A DNA stretch of 40,269 nt from NCBI GenBank assembly GCA_001784055.1, contig MFOZ01000003.1, positions 1 through 40,269 on the forward strand. Reading direction: 5' to 3'. The notes below the pieces were generated by a model, which was not told where the DNA came from, made no database searches, and saw only the letters and a list, made by a program, of their open reading frames with translations. This stretch comes from Candidatus Levybacteria bacterium RIFCSPLOWO2_01_FULL_42_15 (GTDB lineage: Bacteria; Patescibacteriota; Microgenomatia; Levybacterales; UBA12049). The translations under genes were made by a program, and so were the position numbers. Position 1 is the first letter of the stretch. Each line of letters opens with the position of its first letter. Shown in pieces: positions 32,139 through 40,260 of this stretch.

Positions 32139-33064
32139 AAAACGATATGGATAGTTTTACTTCACAACGAGTTCAGGAGCTTGTTTCAAAACACGAAGCA
32201 ATAGCAATTGCTACCGGCACAAACCCAAATCTTGATAGCATGGCAGCTACCCTTTCACTTTACCTTGGGTTGTCCAAAATGGGGAAAAAGGTGAGCGTTG
32301 CTTGTCCTACGGATCCGCTTGTTGAGGTTTCTTCCCTTGTTGGAATTAATAGAGTAAAAAAGCAATTAGCGGGTGGGGCGGCAGATCTTGCGGTATCGTT
32401 TCCTTATCAAGAAGGTTCTATTGAAAAAGTTTCCTACACGCTTGAAAATGGCCGTTTAAATATTATCGTAAAGGCAGGATCATCCGGACTATATTTTTCA
32501 GAAAAAGACGTAACCTACACGCAGGCGGATAGCGCTCCCAAGCTCTTGCTTATTGTGGGAACTCCCCGATTAAGTGACTTAGGTCCTTTGTTTAACGCAG
32601 ATACGCTTAAAGAAACCGTTATTGTTAATATCGACAATAAGAGCGAAAACCAGGGATTTGGAGAGGTTGTTTTAGTGTCCCCAGAATTTTCATCGGTGTC
32701 AGAACAGGTAGTTCGTCTTCTTCAATCGCTTGCAATAGATATTGACATAGACATGGCGCAAAATCTTTTGTCCGGCATTCATTTTGCAACAAGCAACTTT
32801 CAGCATCCCAAAACGAGCGCTTCCGCGTTTGAAATAGCAGGATTTCTGATGCGCAAAGGAGCAATTCGCAAAAAAGAAGAAAAAGCCGAAGGTCAAAAAG
32901 GATCCATAGACGCTCTCTTTACTCCTTCCCCCGCGCCCTCATTTTCTCAACCTTTCCGAGAGACTACTTCTTCTGTTGCACAAAAGCATGAAGCAGTAGA
33001 AGAAAAAGAAGCGCCTCCTGATTGGCTCACCCCTAAAATCTACAAAGGATCAACCATTGTATAA
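32135..33064 (+). CDS. DHH-phosphoesterase-like protein with altered catalytic motifs
   Basis: About 309 aa if it starts at TTG 32135 (overlapping the infB stop), or 305 from ATG 32147; the choice is open. The fold pattern and position (after infB, where nrnA is often found) suggest a relative of NrnA-type DHH phosphoesterases. The usual first motif (PDxDA) reads PNLDS at residues 31-35, and where the DHH motif is expected, before a conserved FG, the sequence is NIDNKSENQGFG (D167-N168-K169). A hydrolase active site therefore seems lost. The C-terminus (from about 245) is Lys/Glu/Pro-rich and the DHHA1 domain is not evident. Function is unknown; a non-catalytic binding role is one possibility. 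Confidence 0.62.
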   Translation: MKNDMDSFTSQRVQELVSKHEAIAIATGTNPNLDSMAATLSLYLGLSKMGKKVSVACPTDPLVEVSSLVGINRVKKQLAGGAADLAVSFPYQEGSIEKVSYTLENGRLNIIVKAGSSGLYFSEKDVTYTQADSAPKLLLIVGTPRLSDLGPLFNADTLKETVIVNIDNKSENQGFGEVVLVSPEFSSVSEQVVRLLQSLAIDIDIDMAQNLLSGIHFATSNFQHPKTSASAFEIAGFLMRKGAIRKKEEKAEGQKGSIDALFTPSPAPSFSQPFRETTSSVAQKHEAVEEKEAPPDWLTPKIYKGSTIV

Positions 33065-33071
33065 AGGGTTC

Positions 33072-33101
33072 TTGTGGGGAAAGCCTTTTTCGTGATATAC
33101 T
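33072..33101 (+). promoter_or_regulatory. Extended -10 promoter of rpsO-pnp (predicted leaderless)
   Basis: TG-A-TATACT (33093-33101) with a weak TTGTGG 18 nt upstream (33072-33077). The -10 ends 9 nt before the rpsO ATG. Confidence 0.62.
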
Positions 33102-33110
33102 TATAAAATT

Positions 33111-33380
33111 ATGCCACTTACCTCAATACAGAAGCAGGGTATTATTAAAGAGTACCAGACCGTTAAAGGCGATACGGGGAGTCCGGAGGTTCAAGTGGCG
33201 CTTCTTACGGGGCGCATCGATCGACTAACGGATCATCTCAAAACGCATGCGCATGATGTGCATAGCAGAAGAGGACTTCTCTCTATGATTGCAAAACGCA
33301 GACGCCTTTTGAATTTTTTGGAAAAGATAGATAAGACACGAGTCACCGTTATAGCAAAAAAGATTGGACTCGCCGCATAA
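33111..33380 (+). CDS. rpsO: 30S ribosomal protein S15
   Basis: An 89-aa protein of exactly the usual S15 length. Family signatures are GDTGSPEVQVALLTGRIDRLTDHLKTH-type helix content (about residues 20-46), HDVHSRRGLLSMIAKRRRLLNFL (about 48-70) and the closing AKKIGL. S15 binds 16S rRNA and nucleates the 30S platform. It is followed after 8 nt by pnp, the conserved rpsO-pnp arrangement. A predicted near-leaderless start leaves no room for the leader structure through which E. coli S15 regulates itself. Confidence 0.96.
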   Translation: MPLTSIQKQGIIKEYQTVKGDTGSPEVQVALLTGRIDRLTDHLKTHAHDVHSRRGLLSMIAKRRRLLNFLEKIDKTRVTVIAKKIGLAA

Positions 33381-33388
33381 TATCTCCT

Positions 33389-35653
33389 ATGAAACACACG
33401 GTATCATCCATTGAAATTTGCCAAAAAACACTTACTCTTGAAACAGGAACGCTTGCTTCTCAGGCAACTGCATCTGTTTTAGGAAGATTGGGAGACACCA
33501 TGGTGCTTGCAACGGTTGTTGCGGGATCAAAACGAGAAGATCTGGGATATTTTCCCCTCTTCGTTGAATACATTGAGCGGTTATATGCGGGGGGAAGAAT
33601 TAAAGGAAGCAGATGGGTTAAGAGAGAAGGAAGGCCATCTGATGATGCGATTTTGACCGCCCGGCTCATTGATCGTTCAATCCGTCCTTTGTTTCCCAAA
33701 GAATACGTCAATGAAGTTCAAGTGGTAGTTACGGTTCTTTCTGTTGATGGAGAAAATAACCCCGACATTCTTTCGATCGTTACGGTATCCGCCGCACTTA
33801 CGCTTTCGGGGATCCCATGGAATGGTCCGGTAGGGAGCGTAAGGATGGGTTTTCTCAAAGAAGGAGATATCTCCGTCAAAGAACAAGGACAAAATCAGCA
33901 GGAATTTCTCATTAATCCGCGAACTGCAGAGCTTGAATTTTCAGAGCTTGACATGGTGGTTTCTCAGACACAAGAAAAAACTCTTATGATTGAAGCAGGT
34001 GCCAGTGAGATATCAGAAGAGATTCTTGTGCAGGCAGCAACAAGAGCGCATAAAGAAAACAAAACGATTATTGCATTTATCCAAGATTTTGTAAAAAAAG
34101 CAGGAGCTCCTCAAAGACGGACGGTTGAAAAAGACGAACAGTTTCAAACGCTTATAAATATTATTGAAAAGACATACAAGGATGAAATCGTATCGCTTAT
34201 TAAGACGCGCGCAACCCACGAATCAAGCGGAGGGGGAGAACTTCAAGAACTTATTGATAAGATTTCTGCCGATGAAAACACGGTTTCGCAACAGGAAGGA
34301 ATTGATAAGAAAAAAGTGGCGAAAGTGGTAGAGCACATTCTTTTCAAAGGGATACGGGAGCTTATTTTAACAAAACAAGTGCGCCCGGATGGAAGAAAAA
34401 TAGATGAAATCCGCCCGATTTCGGGGGCAGTATCCGTTCTTCCGCGTACTCACGGATCCGCGCTATTTCAAAGAGGAGACACGCAGGCGCTTACCGTTGT
34501 AACGCTTGGGTCTCCGAGAATGGAGCAGCTTATTGAGGGTCCGGAAGGAGAAGAGGTAAAGCGCTATATTCATCATTACTCCATGCCCCCTTATTCCGTA
34601 GGAGAAGTAGGAAGAATGGGTGTTCCCTCAAGACGAGAAATAGGTCATGGCGCGCTTGCGGAACGAGCTCTTCTTGCGGTGATTCCAAAACAAGAAACGT
34701 TTCCCTATACCGTTCGTGTTGTCTCGGAAATATTATCCTCCAATGGTTCAACATCAATGGCCTCCGCGTGCGGTTCAACGCTTGCTTTGATGGATGCGGG
34801 GGTTCCTATTAAAGCTCCGGTTGCGGGAATCGCAATGGGGATGATGTCAGACGAAAAGAAATACGTAATTCTTTCGGATATCATTGGACTTGAGGATTTT
34901 TCTGGAGACATGGATTTCAAAGCGGCGGGCACCGAAAAGGGGGTATGCGCAATTCAGCTTGACGTAAAAACGCCGGTAACCATACAACAGATTGAAGAAA
35001 CGCTTAAAAAAGCAAAGATAGGCAGACTTCATATATTGAAAAAAATGCTTGAAGTTTTGCCACAAGCGCGAGATCGGGTATCCACGTATGCGCCAAAAAT
35101 TGAAGTAGTTCGCGTTCCGGTGGAAAAAATAGGAGAAGTTATTGGGCCGGGAGGAAAAGTTATCCGGGGGATTATGGCAGGAACAAGCACGACAATTGAC
35201 GTAGAAGATGATGGTTCGGTCACCGTTTCCGGTAAAAGTGAAGAGGACGTCCGGAAAGCGGCGGATTGGATAAAAAACCTCACCAGAGACGTTGGCGTGG
35301 GAGAAGTATTTGAGGGAACGGTTAAGCGCATGCTTCCTTTTGGAGCCTTTGTAGAAATTCTTCCTGGGAAAGAAGGATTGGTGCACGTCTCTCAAATGTC
35401 AAACAATTTTGTCAAAAGCCCACAGGATGTTGTTTCCATTGGAGATAAGGTAAAAGTGAAGGTTATTGAACGAGACGAGCAAGGAAGAATAAATCTTTCT
35501 ATGCTTCTTGAGGGACGTTCTCCCCAACAGAATCCTCAGACAACAGAACGTCGTCCTCACCCTCTTTCCATGCAATTTCAAAGAGAGAGATCTGGACGAA
35601 CCAACAATAGGATTGGTGGTCGTCCTTCTCCTCGTCGTTCTTCTCGCTATTAA
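33389..35653 (+). CDS. pnp: Polyribonucleotide nucleotidyltransferase (PNPase)
   Basis: A 754-aa protein with two RNase PH-like domains (about residues 5-225 and 310-545), a helical linker between them, a KH domain (GxxG in IGPGGK near residue 585) and an S1 domain (about 632-705). It ends in a basic Arg/Ser/Gln-rich tail of about 50 residues. PNPase degrades RNA 3'-5' using phosphate. It is co-transcribed with rpsO and followed by RNase J, so 3'-5' and 5'-end RNA decay enzymes are neighbours. The extended basic tail is slightly unusual and could add RNA binding. Confidence 0.96.
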   Translation: MKHTVSSIEICQKTLTLETGTLASQATASVLGRLGDTMVLATVVAGSKREDLGYFPLFVEYIERLYAGGRIKGSRWVKREGRPSDDAILTARLIDRSIRPLFPKEYVNEVQVVVTVLSVDGENNPDILSIVTVSAALTLSGIPWNGPVGSVRMGFLKEGDISVKEQGQNQQEFLINPRTAELEFSELDMVVSQTQEKTLMIEAGASEISEEILVQAATRAHKENKTIIAFIQDFVKKAGAPQRRTVEKDEQFQTLINIIEKTYKDEIVSLIKTRATHESSGGGELQELIDKISADENTVSQQEGIDKKKVAKVVEHILFKGIRELILTKQVRPDGRKIDEIRPISGAVSVLPRTHGSALFQRGDTQALTVVTLGSPRMEQLIEGPEGEEVKRYIHHYSMPPYSVGEVGRMGVPSRREIGHGALAERALLAVIPKQETFPYTVRVVSEILSSNGSTSMASACGSTLALMDAGVPIKAPVAGIAMGMMSDEKKYVILSDIIGLEDFSGDMDFKAAGTEKGVCAIQLDVKTPVTIQQIEETLKKAKIGRLHILKKMLEVLPQARDRVSTYAPKIEVVRVPVEKIGEVIGPGGKVIRGIMAGTSTTIDVEDDGSVTVSGKSEEDVRKAADWIKNLTRDVGVGEVFEGTVKRMLPFGAFVEILPGKEGLVHVSQMSNNFVKSPQDVVSIGDKVKVKVIERDEQGRINLSMLLEGRSPQQNPQTTERRPHPLSMQFQRERSGRTNNRIGGRPSPRRSSRY

Positions 35654-35667
35654 CACAGATAGATTCT

Positions 35668-35696
35668 TTGAGACAGTAGTGTTATAGTAATACTGT
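35668..35696 (+). promoter_or_regulatory. Promoter region of the RNase J gene with an inverted repeat
   Basis: TTGAGA (35668-35673), 17 nt, TACTGT (35691-35696), 12 nt before the ATG. An alternative extended -10, TG-T-TATAGT (35680-35688), overlaps it. ACAGTA (35673-35678) and TACTGT (35691-35696) form inverted arms around the -10 region, a possible operator. Confidence 0.45.
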
Positions 35697-35708
35697 AGGG
35701 CTTTTTCT

Positions 35709-37361
35709 ATGAACGAAACCGTATCGATTATTCCTCTTGGAGGTGTTGGAGATGTAACCCGCAATATGTATCTCTATGAATACGGAGAATTTGTTCTTAT
35801 TGTTGATTGTGGTTTGGGGTTTGCGGATGAGACCATGACGGGTGTTGATCTTTTGCTTCCCGACATATCGTATCTTCTTTCTTCAAAAAAGAAGATAGTG
35901 GGGATGCTTTTAACGCATGGACATGAAGATCACATAGGAGCGCTCCCTTTTATTCTTCCTCAGCTTCCAAGCATTCCGATTTTCGCAAGTCCTCTTACCG
36001 CAGCGTTTGCCAATGAAAAACTTAAGGAATTTAAACTCAATAATCGAGTAGTGTCTGTTCCCTTTGATTCAGCGGAAAAAACGCTTGGTCCTTTTTCCGC
36101 CACGTTCATTCGAGTAACGCATTCTGTTCCGGATACCGCGCATATCTTTTTGCGCACTCCCGTTGGCAATTTCTATCACGGATCTGATTTCAAATTTGAT
36201 CTTACGCCGTATGATAAAAAACCTTCGGAGCTACAGCGCATCGTTGAATATGCAAAAAAAGGCGTTGTGTGTCTTTTGTCCGATTGCCTTCGTTCCGAAG
36301 TTGAAGGATCAACGCCCTCAGAGCTTTCTCTTGGAGAGAGTTTTGAAAAAGAAATGCAAGCTTGCAAGGGGCGATTCATAGTGACAACCTATTCGTCTAA
36401 CATTTCCCGTCTCAACCAGGCAATTAAGATAGGAGAGCGTCTCAACAGAAAGGTATGCTTTGTTGGTCGTTCTCTTATGAAAGCAAAAGGAGTGGCAAGT
36501 AGAATAGGATATATGAATCTTGCCAGGGGACAGGAAATTTCTATTGATAAAATACGTCAATATAAGCCTCAAGAAGTTCTTTTAATCGTTGCGGGAAGCC
36601 AGGGTCAACAGAATTCGGCGCTCACCCGTATTGCGTATGGCGAGCACTCCGACATAACGCTTAATGAAAACGATGTAGTAGTATTTTCTGCCGATTCAAT
36701 CCCAGGAAATGAGATTGCGATAAACGCGCTTATTGATGAGATTGCGCGTAAAGGAACAAAAGTCATATATTCTGGTCTTGCGGATAGTTTTCATGTGTCA
36801 GGTCACGGAGCGTCAAATGAGCTTATGCTTCTTGCTTCCCTAACGCGCCCATCCTATTTTTTGCCCATCGGAGGAACGTTTCGTCAAATGGTTGCCTACA
36901 GAGGACTTATTGAAAAGCTTGGATATGCAAAAGACCGCGTACTACTAGTTGAAAACGGTCAAGAGATACAGTTTAATCGAGGTAAAGCACTGCTTGGCAA
37001 GAAGCTTCCTCTAAAGACGGTGTATGTGGATGAGATTACCGGAGAAGAGGTTGAGCACTTTGTAGTAAGAGACAGACAAAAGTTATCAAAAGATGGAATC
37101 GCAATTGTAATGGTTGAGATTTCAAGGGAGAACGGACGAATAGTGGGAACCCCGGATGTTGTTGCGCGAGGAATACCACCTTCTGATGTTCAAATATTTC
37201 GTCTTAAACTGACGGATGCGTTGCAAACAGTGTTTAGGGAAAGAAGAGGAGATAGCGGATGGTTTCATGCAAAAAAACGTATCGGAGAGATAAGCGAGCG
37301 GCTTATGTTCAGTGCGTTAAACAGAGAGCCTTTGATTCTTCCTATTGTAGTTGAGGTATAA
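35709..37361 (+). CDS. rnj: Ribonuclease J
   Basis: A 550-aa metallo-beta-lactamase-fold nuclease of the RNase J family. The zinc motif H70-G-H72-E-D74-H75 follows LLT. Later motifs include HSVPDTAH (about 137-144), GSDFKFD (about 158), the beta-CASP region (from about 215) and the HVSGHGA segment (about 361-367), with a C-terminal domain to residue 550. RNase J has endonuclease and 5'-3' exonuclease activity and replaces RNase E functions in many bacteria. It sits between pnp and ftsK. The ftsK -10 box overlaps its stop codon. Confidence 0.95.
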   Translation: MNETVSIIPLGGVGDVTRNMYLYEYGEFVLIVDCGLGFADETMTGVDLLLPDISYLLSSKKKIVGMLLTHGHEDHIGALPFILPQLPSIPIFASPLTAAFANEKLKEFKLNNRVVSVPFDSAEKTLGPFSATFIRVTHSVPDTAHIFLRTPVGNFYHGSDFKFDLTPYDKKPSELQRIVEYAKKGVVCLLSDCLRSEVEGSTPSELSLGESFEKEMQACKGRFIVTTYSSNISRLNQAIKIGERLNRKVCFVGRSLMKAKGVASRIGYMNLARGQEISIDKIRQYKPQEVLLIVAGSQGQQNSALTRIAYGEHSDITLNENDVVVFSADSIPGNEIAINALIDEIARKGTKVIYSGLADSFHVSGHGASNELMLLASLTRPSYFLPIGGTFRQMVAYRGLIEKLGYAKDRVLLVENGQEIQFNRGKALLGKKLPLKTVYVDEITGEEVEHFVVRDRQKLSKDGIAIVMVEISRENGRIVGTPDVVARGIPPSDVQIFRLKLTDALQTVFRERRGDSGWFHAKKRIGEISERLMFSALNREPLILPIVVEV

Positions 37362-37362
37362 T
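37357..37362 (+). promoter_or_regulatory. -10 box of ftsK overlapping the RNase J stop codon (predicted leaderless)
   Basis: Consensus TATAAT contains the TAA of the RNase J gene (37359-37361) and ends 6 nt before the ftsK ATG. No strong -35 (TTGATT at a 19-nt distance). Confidence 0.55.
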
Positions 37363-37368
37363 ACAGGT

Positions 37369-39495
37369 ATGCCCAGGAGATACCGAAAAAGAAGTCTTCG
37401 CGTAAAACTTAAAAAAGAAACCGTTTACAATGTCTTTGCGTTTGGATTCTTGATTGGCGGAGCTCTTCTCTTGCTCTCATTTTTCAATAACGAGGGCACA
37501 TTTCTTATTATTAAAGATACGCTTGATGAATACTTTGGAGCTGGAGCTCTTCTTTTTCCCGTAACACTTATTTTAGCAGGGTTTCTTTTTTTGAAACTTC
37601 GTTTTCCTCTTTCCCGGCCCAACGTAGTTCTTGGTTTCATCCTGCTCTTTGTATCGGTAATAGGACTATTGAAAGCTGGTATTGTGGGAAGACTATTATT
37701 TGATACCTTTCAGGAGGTTCTTACTCCGTTAGGAAGCATGTTGGTGTTTTTTGCGGGTTTGGTAGTGGGCGTTATTGTGTTGTTTGATACCTCTGTTGAT
37801 GAAATCATGCAGGGGATAAGTATTGTTTATAAAATAACTACCCGGCTTATTCCCAAACGCCTACTTTCTTCTCTTTTTAAGACAAAAAAACCTCTTGTGG
37901 TTAGAGACACACCCATGACTATTAATAAGGGTGCGCTGTCTCGAGATGGTTCTTCTATGCTAGCTGATTCCGCAATCAAGATACAAACCCGCAAAGAACC
38001 GGAAATTCTGTCAGAAAAATTAGTAAGCAACTTCCCTGCTGACAACAAGGGGGAAATATGGGAATATCCTCCTTTGTCCTTGCTTTCTGACATTACGGGG
38101 CAAAAAGCAGATCGGGGAGATATCAAGCGTATTGCAAGCGTTATCGAAAAAACATTATCCAGTTTTAGCATTAAAGCTCAAGTTGTTGAGGTTAATCTTG
38201 GTCCTGCGGTTACTCAATATGCGCTTGAAATTGCCCTTGGAACCAAAGTCTCCCGCATTACCGCCCTTTCCAATGATCTTGCTCTTGCAACGGAAGCTCC
38301 AACAGGACAAATTCGCATAGAAGCTCCTATTCCGGGCAGAGGACTTGTGGGTATTGAAATTCCGAACAGATCTCTTGAGGTAGTGACCTTAAAGACAATT
38401 CTCTCATCATCCATCATGCAAAAAAACAGATCCAAACTGGTTGCAGCCCTCGGCCTTGATGTATCCGGAAATCCGTTGGTTGCTGACGTTGCGAGAATGC
38501 CACATGTTCTTATTGCCGGAACTACCGGATCAGGAAAATCGGTTCTTATCAATTCATTTATTTGCTCTCTTCTCTTTAGGGGATCTCCTCAGGAGGTAAA
38601 ACTTATCCTCGTTGATCCAAAGCGCGTCGAGTTTACCGCTTTCAATGGCATTCCCCATCTTCTTACTCCGGTTATTGTAGAACAAGCAAAGATTCTCTCG
38701 GCGCTCCGATGGGCAATGGGAGAAATGGATAGAAGATATAAATTATTTGCAGAACAAGGTGTTAAAAACATCGATGCGTATAATGAGCTTTCTGGATTTC
38801 AAGCGCTTCCCTACATAGTCATTATTATTGATGAGCTTGCGGATCTTATGATGTTTGCTCCTGTTGAGGTTGAAGACGCGATTGCGCGTCTTGCGCAAAT
38901 GGCGCGCGCAACAGGAATCCATTTAGTGATTGCGACACAGAGGCCATCGGTAAACGTTATTACCGGTCTTATTAAGGCAAATATTCCTTGTCGGATCGCG
39001 TTTAACGTTTCATCCATGATTGACTCTCGGGTAATCATTGATGTGCCTGGGGCAGAGAAGCTTTTAGGACGGGGAGATATGTTGTATATTCCTCCGGATC
39101 AAGCAAAACCAACTCGTATTCAAGGAACATACGTATCCGAAAAAGAAGTTAAAAAACTCGTTGACTACCTTAAGGCAAAAGGGGTTCCTCTGGAATATAC
39201 AGAAGAAGTTACCGCCCAAGCGATTCCGGTGAAACGGGGAGGCGGCGCAGCTTCTTCTCCAACGGACGTACGAGATCCTTTATTTGAAGAGGCTATTCGG
39301 GTAGTATGTCAACACGATAGAGCGTCGGCATCTCTTTTACAAAGAAGACTGTCTGTTGGATATTCTCGTGCGGCGAGGATTATAGATCAACTTGAAGAAG
39401 TTGGTATTGTGAGCCCCGGAGAAGGATCTAAACCGAGAGATGTTCTTGTTCAAAACGCGCAAGATTTTCTCAATAATCTTCAACAGAGACAATAA
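37369..39495 (+). CDS. ftsK: DNA translocase FtsK
   Basis: About 708 aa from ATG 37369; an in-frame TTG start 18 nt earlier would lie inside the RNase J gene. It has a basic N-terminus, four transmembrane helices (about residues 20-145), a linker, the FtsK alpha/beta motor with Walker A GTTGSGKS (about 384-391) and Walker B IIIIDELADL (about 484-493), and a C-terminal winged-helix gamma domain (about 635-700) that reads chromosomal polarity sequences. It pumps DNA at the division septum and helps dimer resolution. The linker is much shorter than in E. coli FtsK, giving a SpoIIIE-like size. Confidence 0.95.
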   Translation: MPRRYRKRSLRVKLKKETVYNVFAFGFLIGGALLLLSFFNNEGTFLIIKDTLDEYFGAGALLFPVTLILAGFLFLKLRFPLSRPNVVLGFILLFVSVIGLLKAGIVGRLLFDTFQEVLTPLGSMLVFFAGLVVGVIVLFDTSVDEIMQGISIVYKITTRLIPKRLLSSLFKTKKPLVVRDTPMTINKGALSRDGSSMLADSAIKIQTRKEPEILSEKLVSNFPADNKGEIWEYPPLSLLSDITGQKADRGDIKRIASVIEKTLSSFSIKAQVVEVNLGPAVTQYALEIALGTKVSRITALSNDLALATEAPTGQIRIEAPIPGRGLVGIEIPNRSLEVVTLKTILSSSIMQKNRSKLVAALGLDVSGNPLVADVARMPHVLIAGTTGSGKSVLINSFICSLLFRGSPQEVKLILVDPKRVEFTAFNGIPHLLTPVIVEQAKILSALRWAMGEMDRRYKLFAEQGVKNIDAYNELSGFQALPYIVIIIDELADLMMFAPVEVEDAIARLAQMARATGIHLVIATQRPSVNVITGLIKANIPCRIAFNVSSMIDSRVIIDVPGAEKLLGRGDMLYIPPDQAKPTRIQGTYVSEKEVKKLVDYLKAKGVPLEYTEEVTAQAIPVKRGGGAASSPTDVRDPLFEEAIRVVCQHDRASASLLQRRLSVGYSRAARIIDQLEEVGIVSPGEGSKPRDVLVQNAQDFLNNLQQRQ

Positions 39496-39514
39496 GAATA
39501 GGTACTCTTTCTGT

Positions 39515-40150
39515 ATGATTCGACTTGGCCAACGACTTCGTGAAGTCCGCATCGGAAAAGGAATAAGCCTTGAAGAAGTTTCTCGAGCAACAAAAATCAA
39601 AATAGCCTTTTTATCGGCAATTGAGGACGGTATGTATGAGAAGCTTCCATCAAGTTCTTACGCGCAGGGATTTGTAAAAAACTACGCTCAATTCCTGGGG
39701 TTCTCGGAGCGGGAAGCAATGGCTCTCTTTCGCCGTGAATTCGACGAAAAAAGAATATTTAAAGTGTTGCCGGATGGACTTGTCAGTCCCCACGAATTCC
39801 ACCCGTCAAAACGCATTTTTCAACAAACGACAATAATTGTCCTATCTGTTTTTGTAGTTCTTATTGGTTATATTTTTTTTCAAAATCGGTACGTATTTAT
39901 CAATCCTCCCCTTGAAGTAATTACGCCAATTGAAAATGCAGTTCTTGACACAACGCGGGTTATGGTTTCAGGAAGAACGGATCAGAATGCGAGCGTGTTC
40001 GTAAATGGAGAACCCGCATTTATTGACAAAGATGGTTCTTTTCAAAAAAATGTGACATTTTTTTCCGGCAAAGAGACTCTTGAGGTTACGGCGGTAAATC
40101 GTTTTGGGAAAGAAACAAAAGTGAAAAGACACATAGAAATAAAAGAATAA
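39515..40150 (+). CDS. RodZ-like helix-turn-helix membrane protein with C-terminal Ig-like domain
   Basis: From ATG 39515 this is a 211-aa protein: a cytoplasmic HTH of the RodZ type (about residues 2-72; LREVRIGKGISLEEVS and EKLPSSSYAQGFVKNYA are typical), one transmembrane helix (about 105-122) and an extracytoplasmic Ig-like domain (about 132-210). RodZ links MreB and the cell-wall machinery; in this form the outer domain is Ig-like, similar in layout to the Ig domain of the surface protein at 3111-4457. The open frame extends 75 nt upstream into ftsK, but the ATG at 39515 fits the HTH start. A weak TACTCT lies 6 nt upstream. Confidence 0.8.
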   Translation: MIRLGQRLREVRIGKGISLEEVSRATKIKIAFLSAIEDGMYEKLPSSSYAQGFVKNYAQFLGFSEREAMALFRREFDEKRIFKVLPDGLVSPHEFHPSKRIFQQTTIIVLSVFVVLIGYIFFQNRYVFINPPLEVITPIENAVLDTTRVMVSGRTDQNASVFVNGEPAFIDKDGSFQKNVTFFSGKETLEVTAVNRFGKETKVKRHIEIKE

Positions 40151-40185
40151 ATTCTTGGTTTTGATCAAAAATAAGAGAGGAATTT

Positions 40186-40217
40186 CCTAGGTGCCAAGCT
40201 AATCCACCTCCCAGGTG
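40186..40217. repeat. REP-like palindromic element, copy C
   Basis: CCTAGGTG (40186-40193), 11 nt, CACCTCCCAGGTG (40205-40217), with the same internal CAAGCTAA as copy B. It lies about 18 kb from the transposase gene, downstream of the RodZ-like gene, so the repeat occurs away from the transposase. Confidence 0.85.
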
Positions 40218-40242
40218 AACTATTCATATTCAAAAAGACAAG

Positions 40243-40260
40243 TTGACAGAATTGACAGAA
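40243..40260 (+). repeat. Tandem 9-bp repeat TTGACAGAA x2
   Basis: Two perfect adjacent copies at 40243-40251 and 40252-40260. Each contains a consensus -35 hexamer, so this may be the upstream part of a promoter for a gene beyond the window edge. Apart from this and REP copy C, positions 40151-40269 show no gene. Confidence 0.6.

Noticed and set aside
33061..33095. A terminator after the DHH-like gene before rpsO, because of GCCTTTTTC.
   Set aside because: No stem of useful length precedes the T-run.
37351..37368. A TTG start for ftsK inside the RNase J gene.
   Set aside because: The TATAAT box lies within this stretch, and ATG 37369 begins a typical basic FtsK N-terminus.
40160..40171. 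TTTTGATCAAAA after the RodZ-like gene as a terminator.
   Set aside because: The palindrome has almost no GC pairs and no following T-run.
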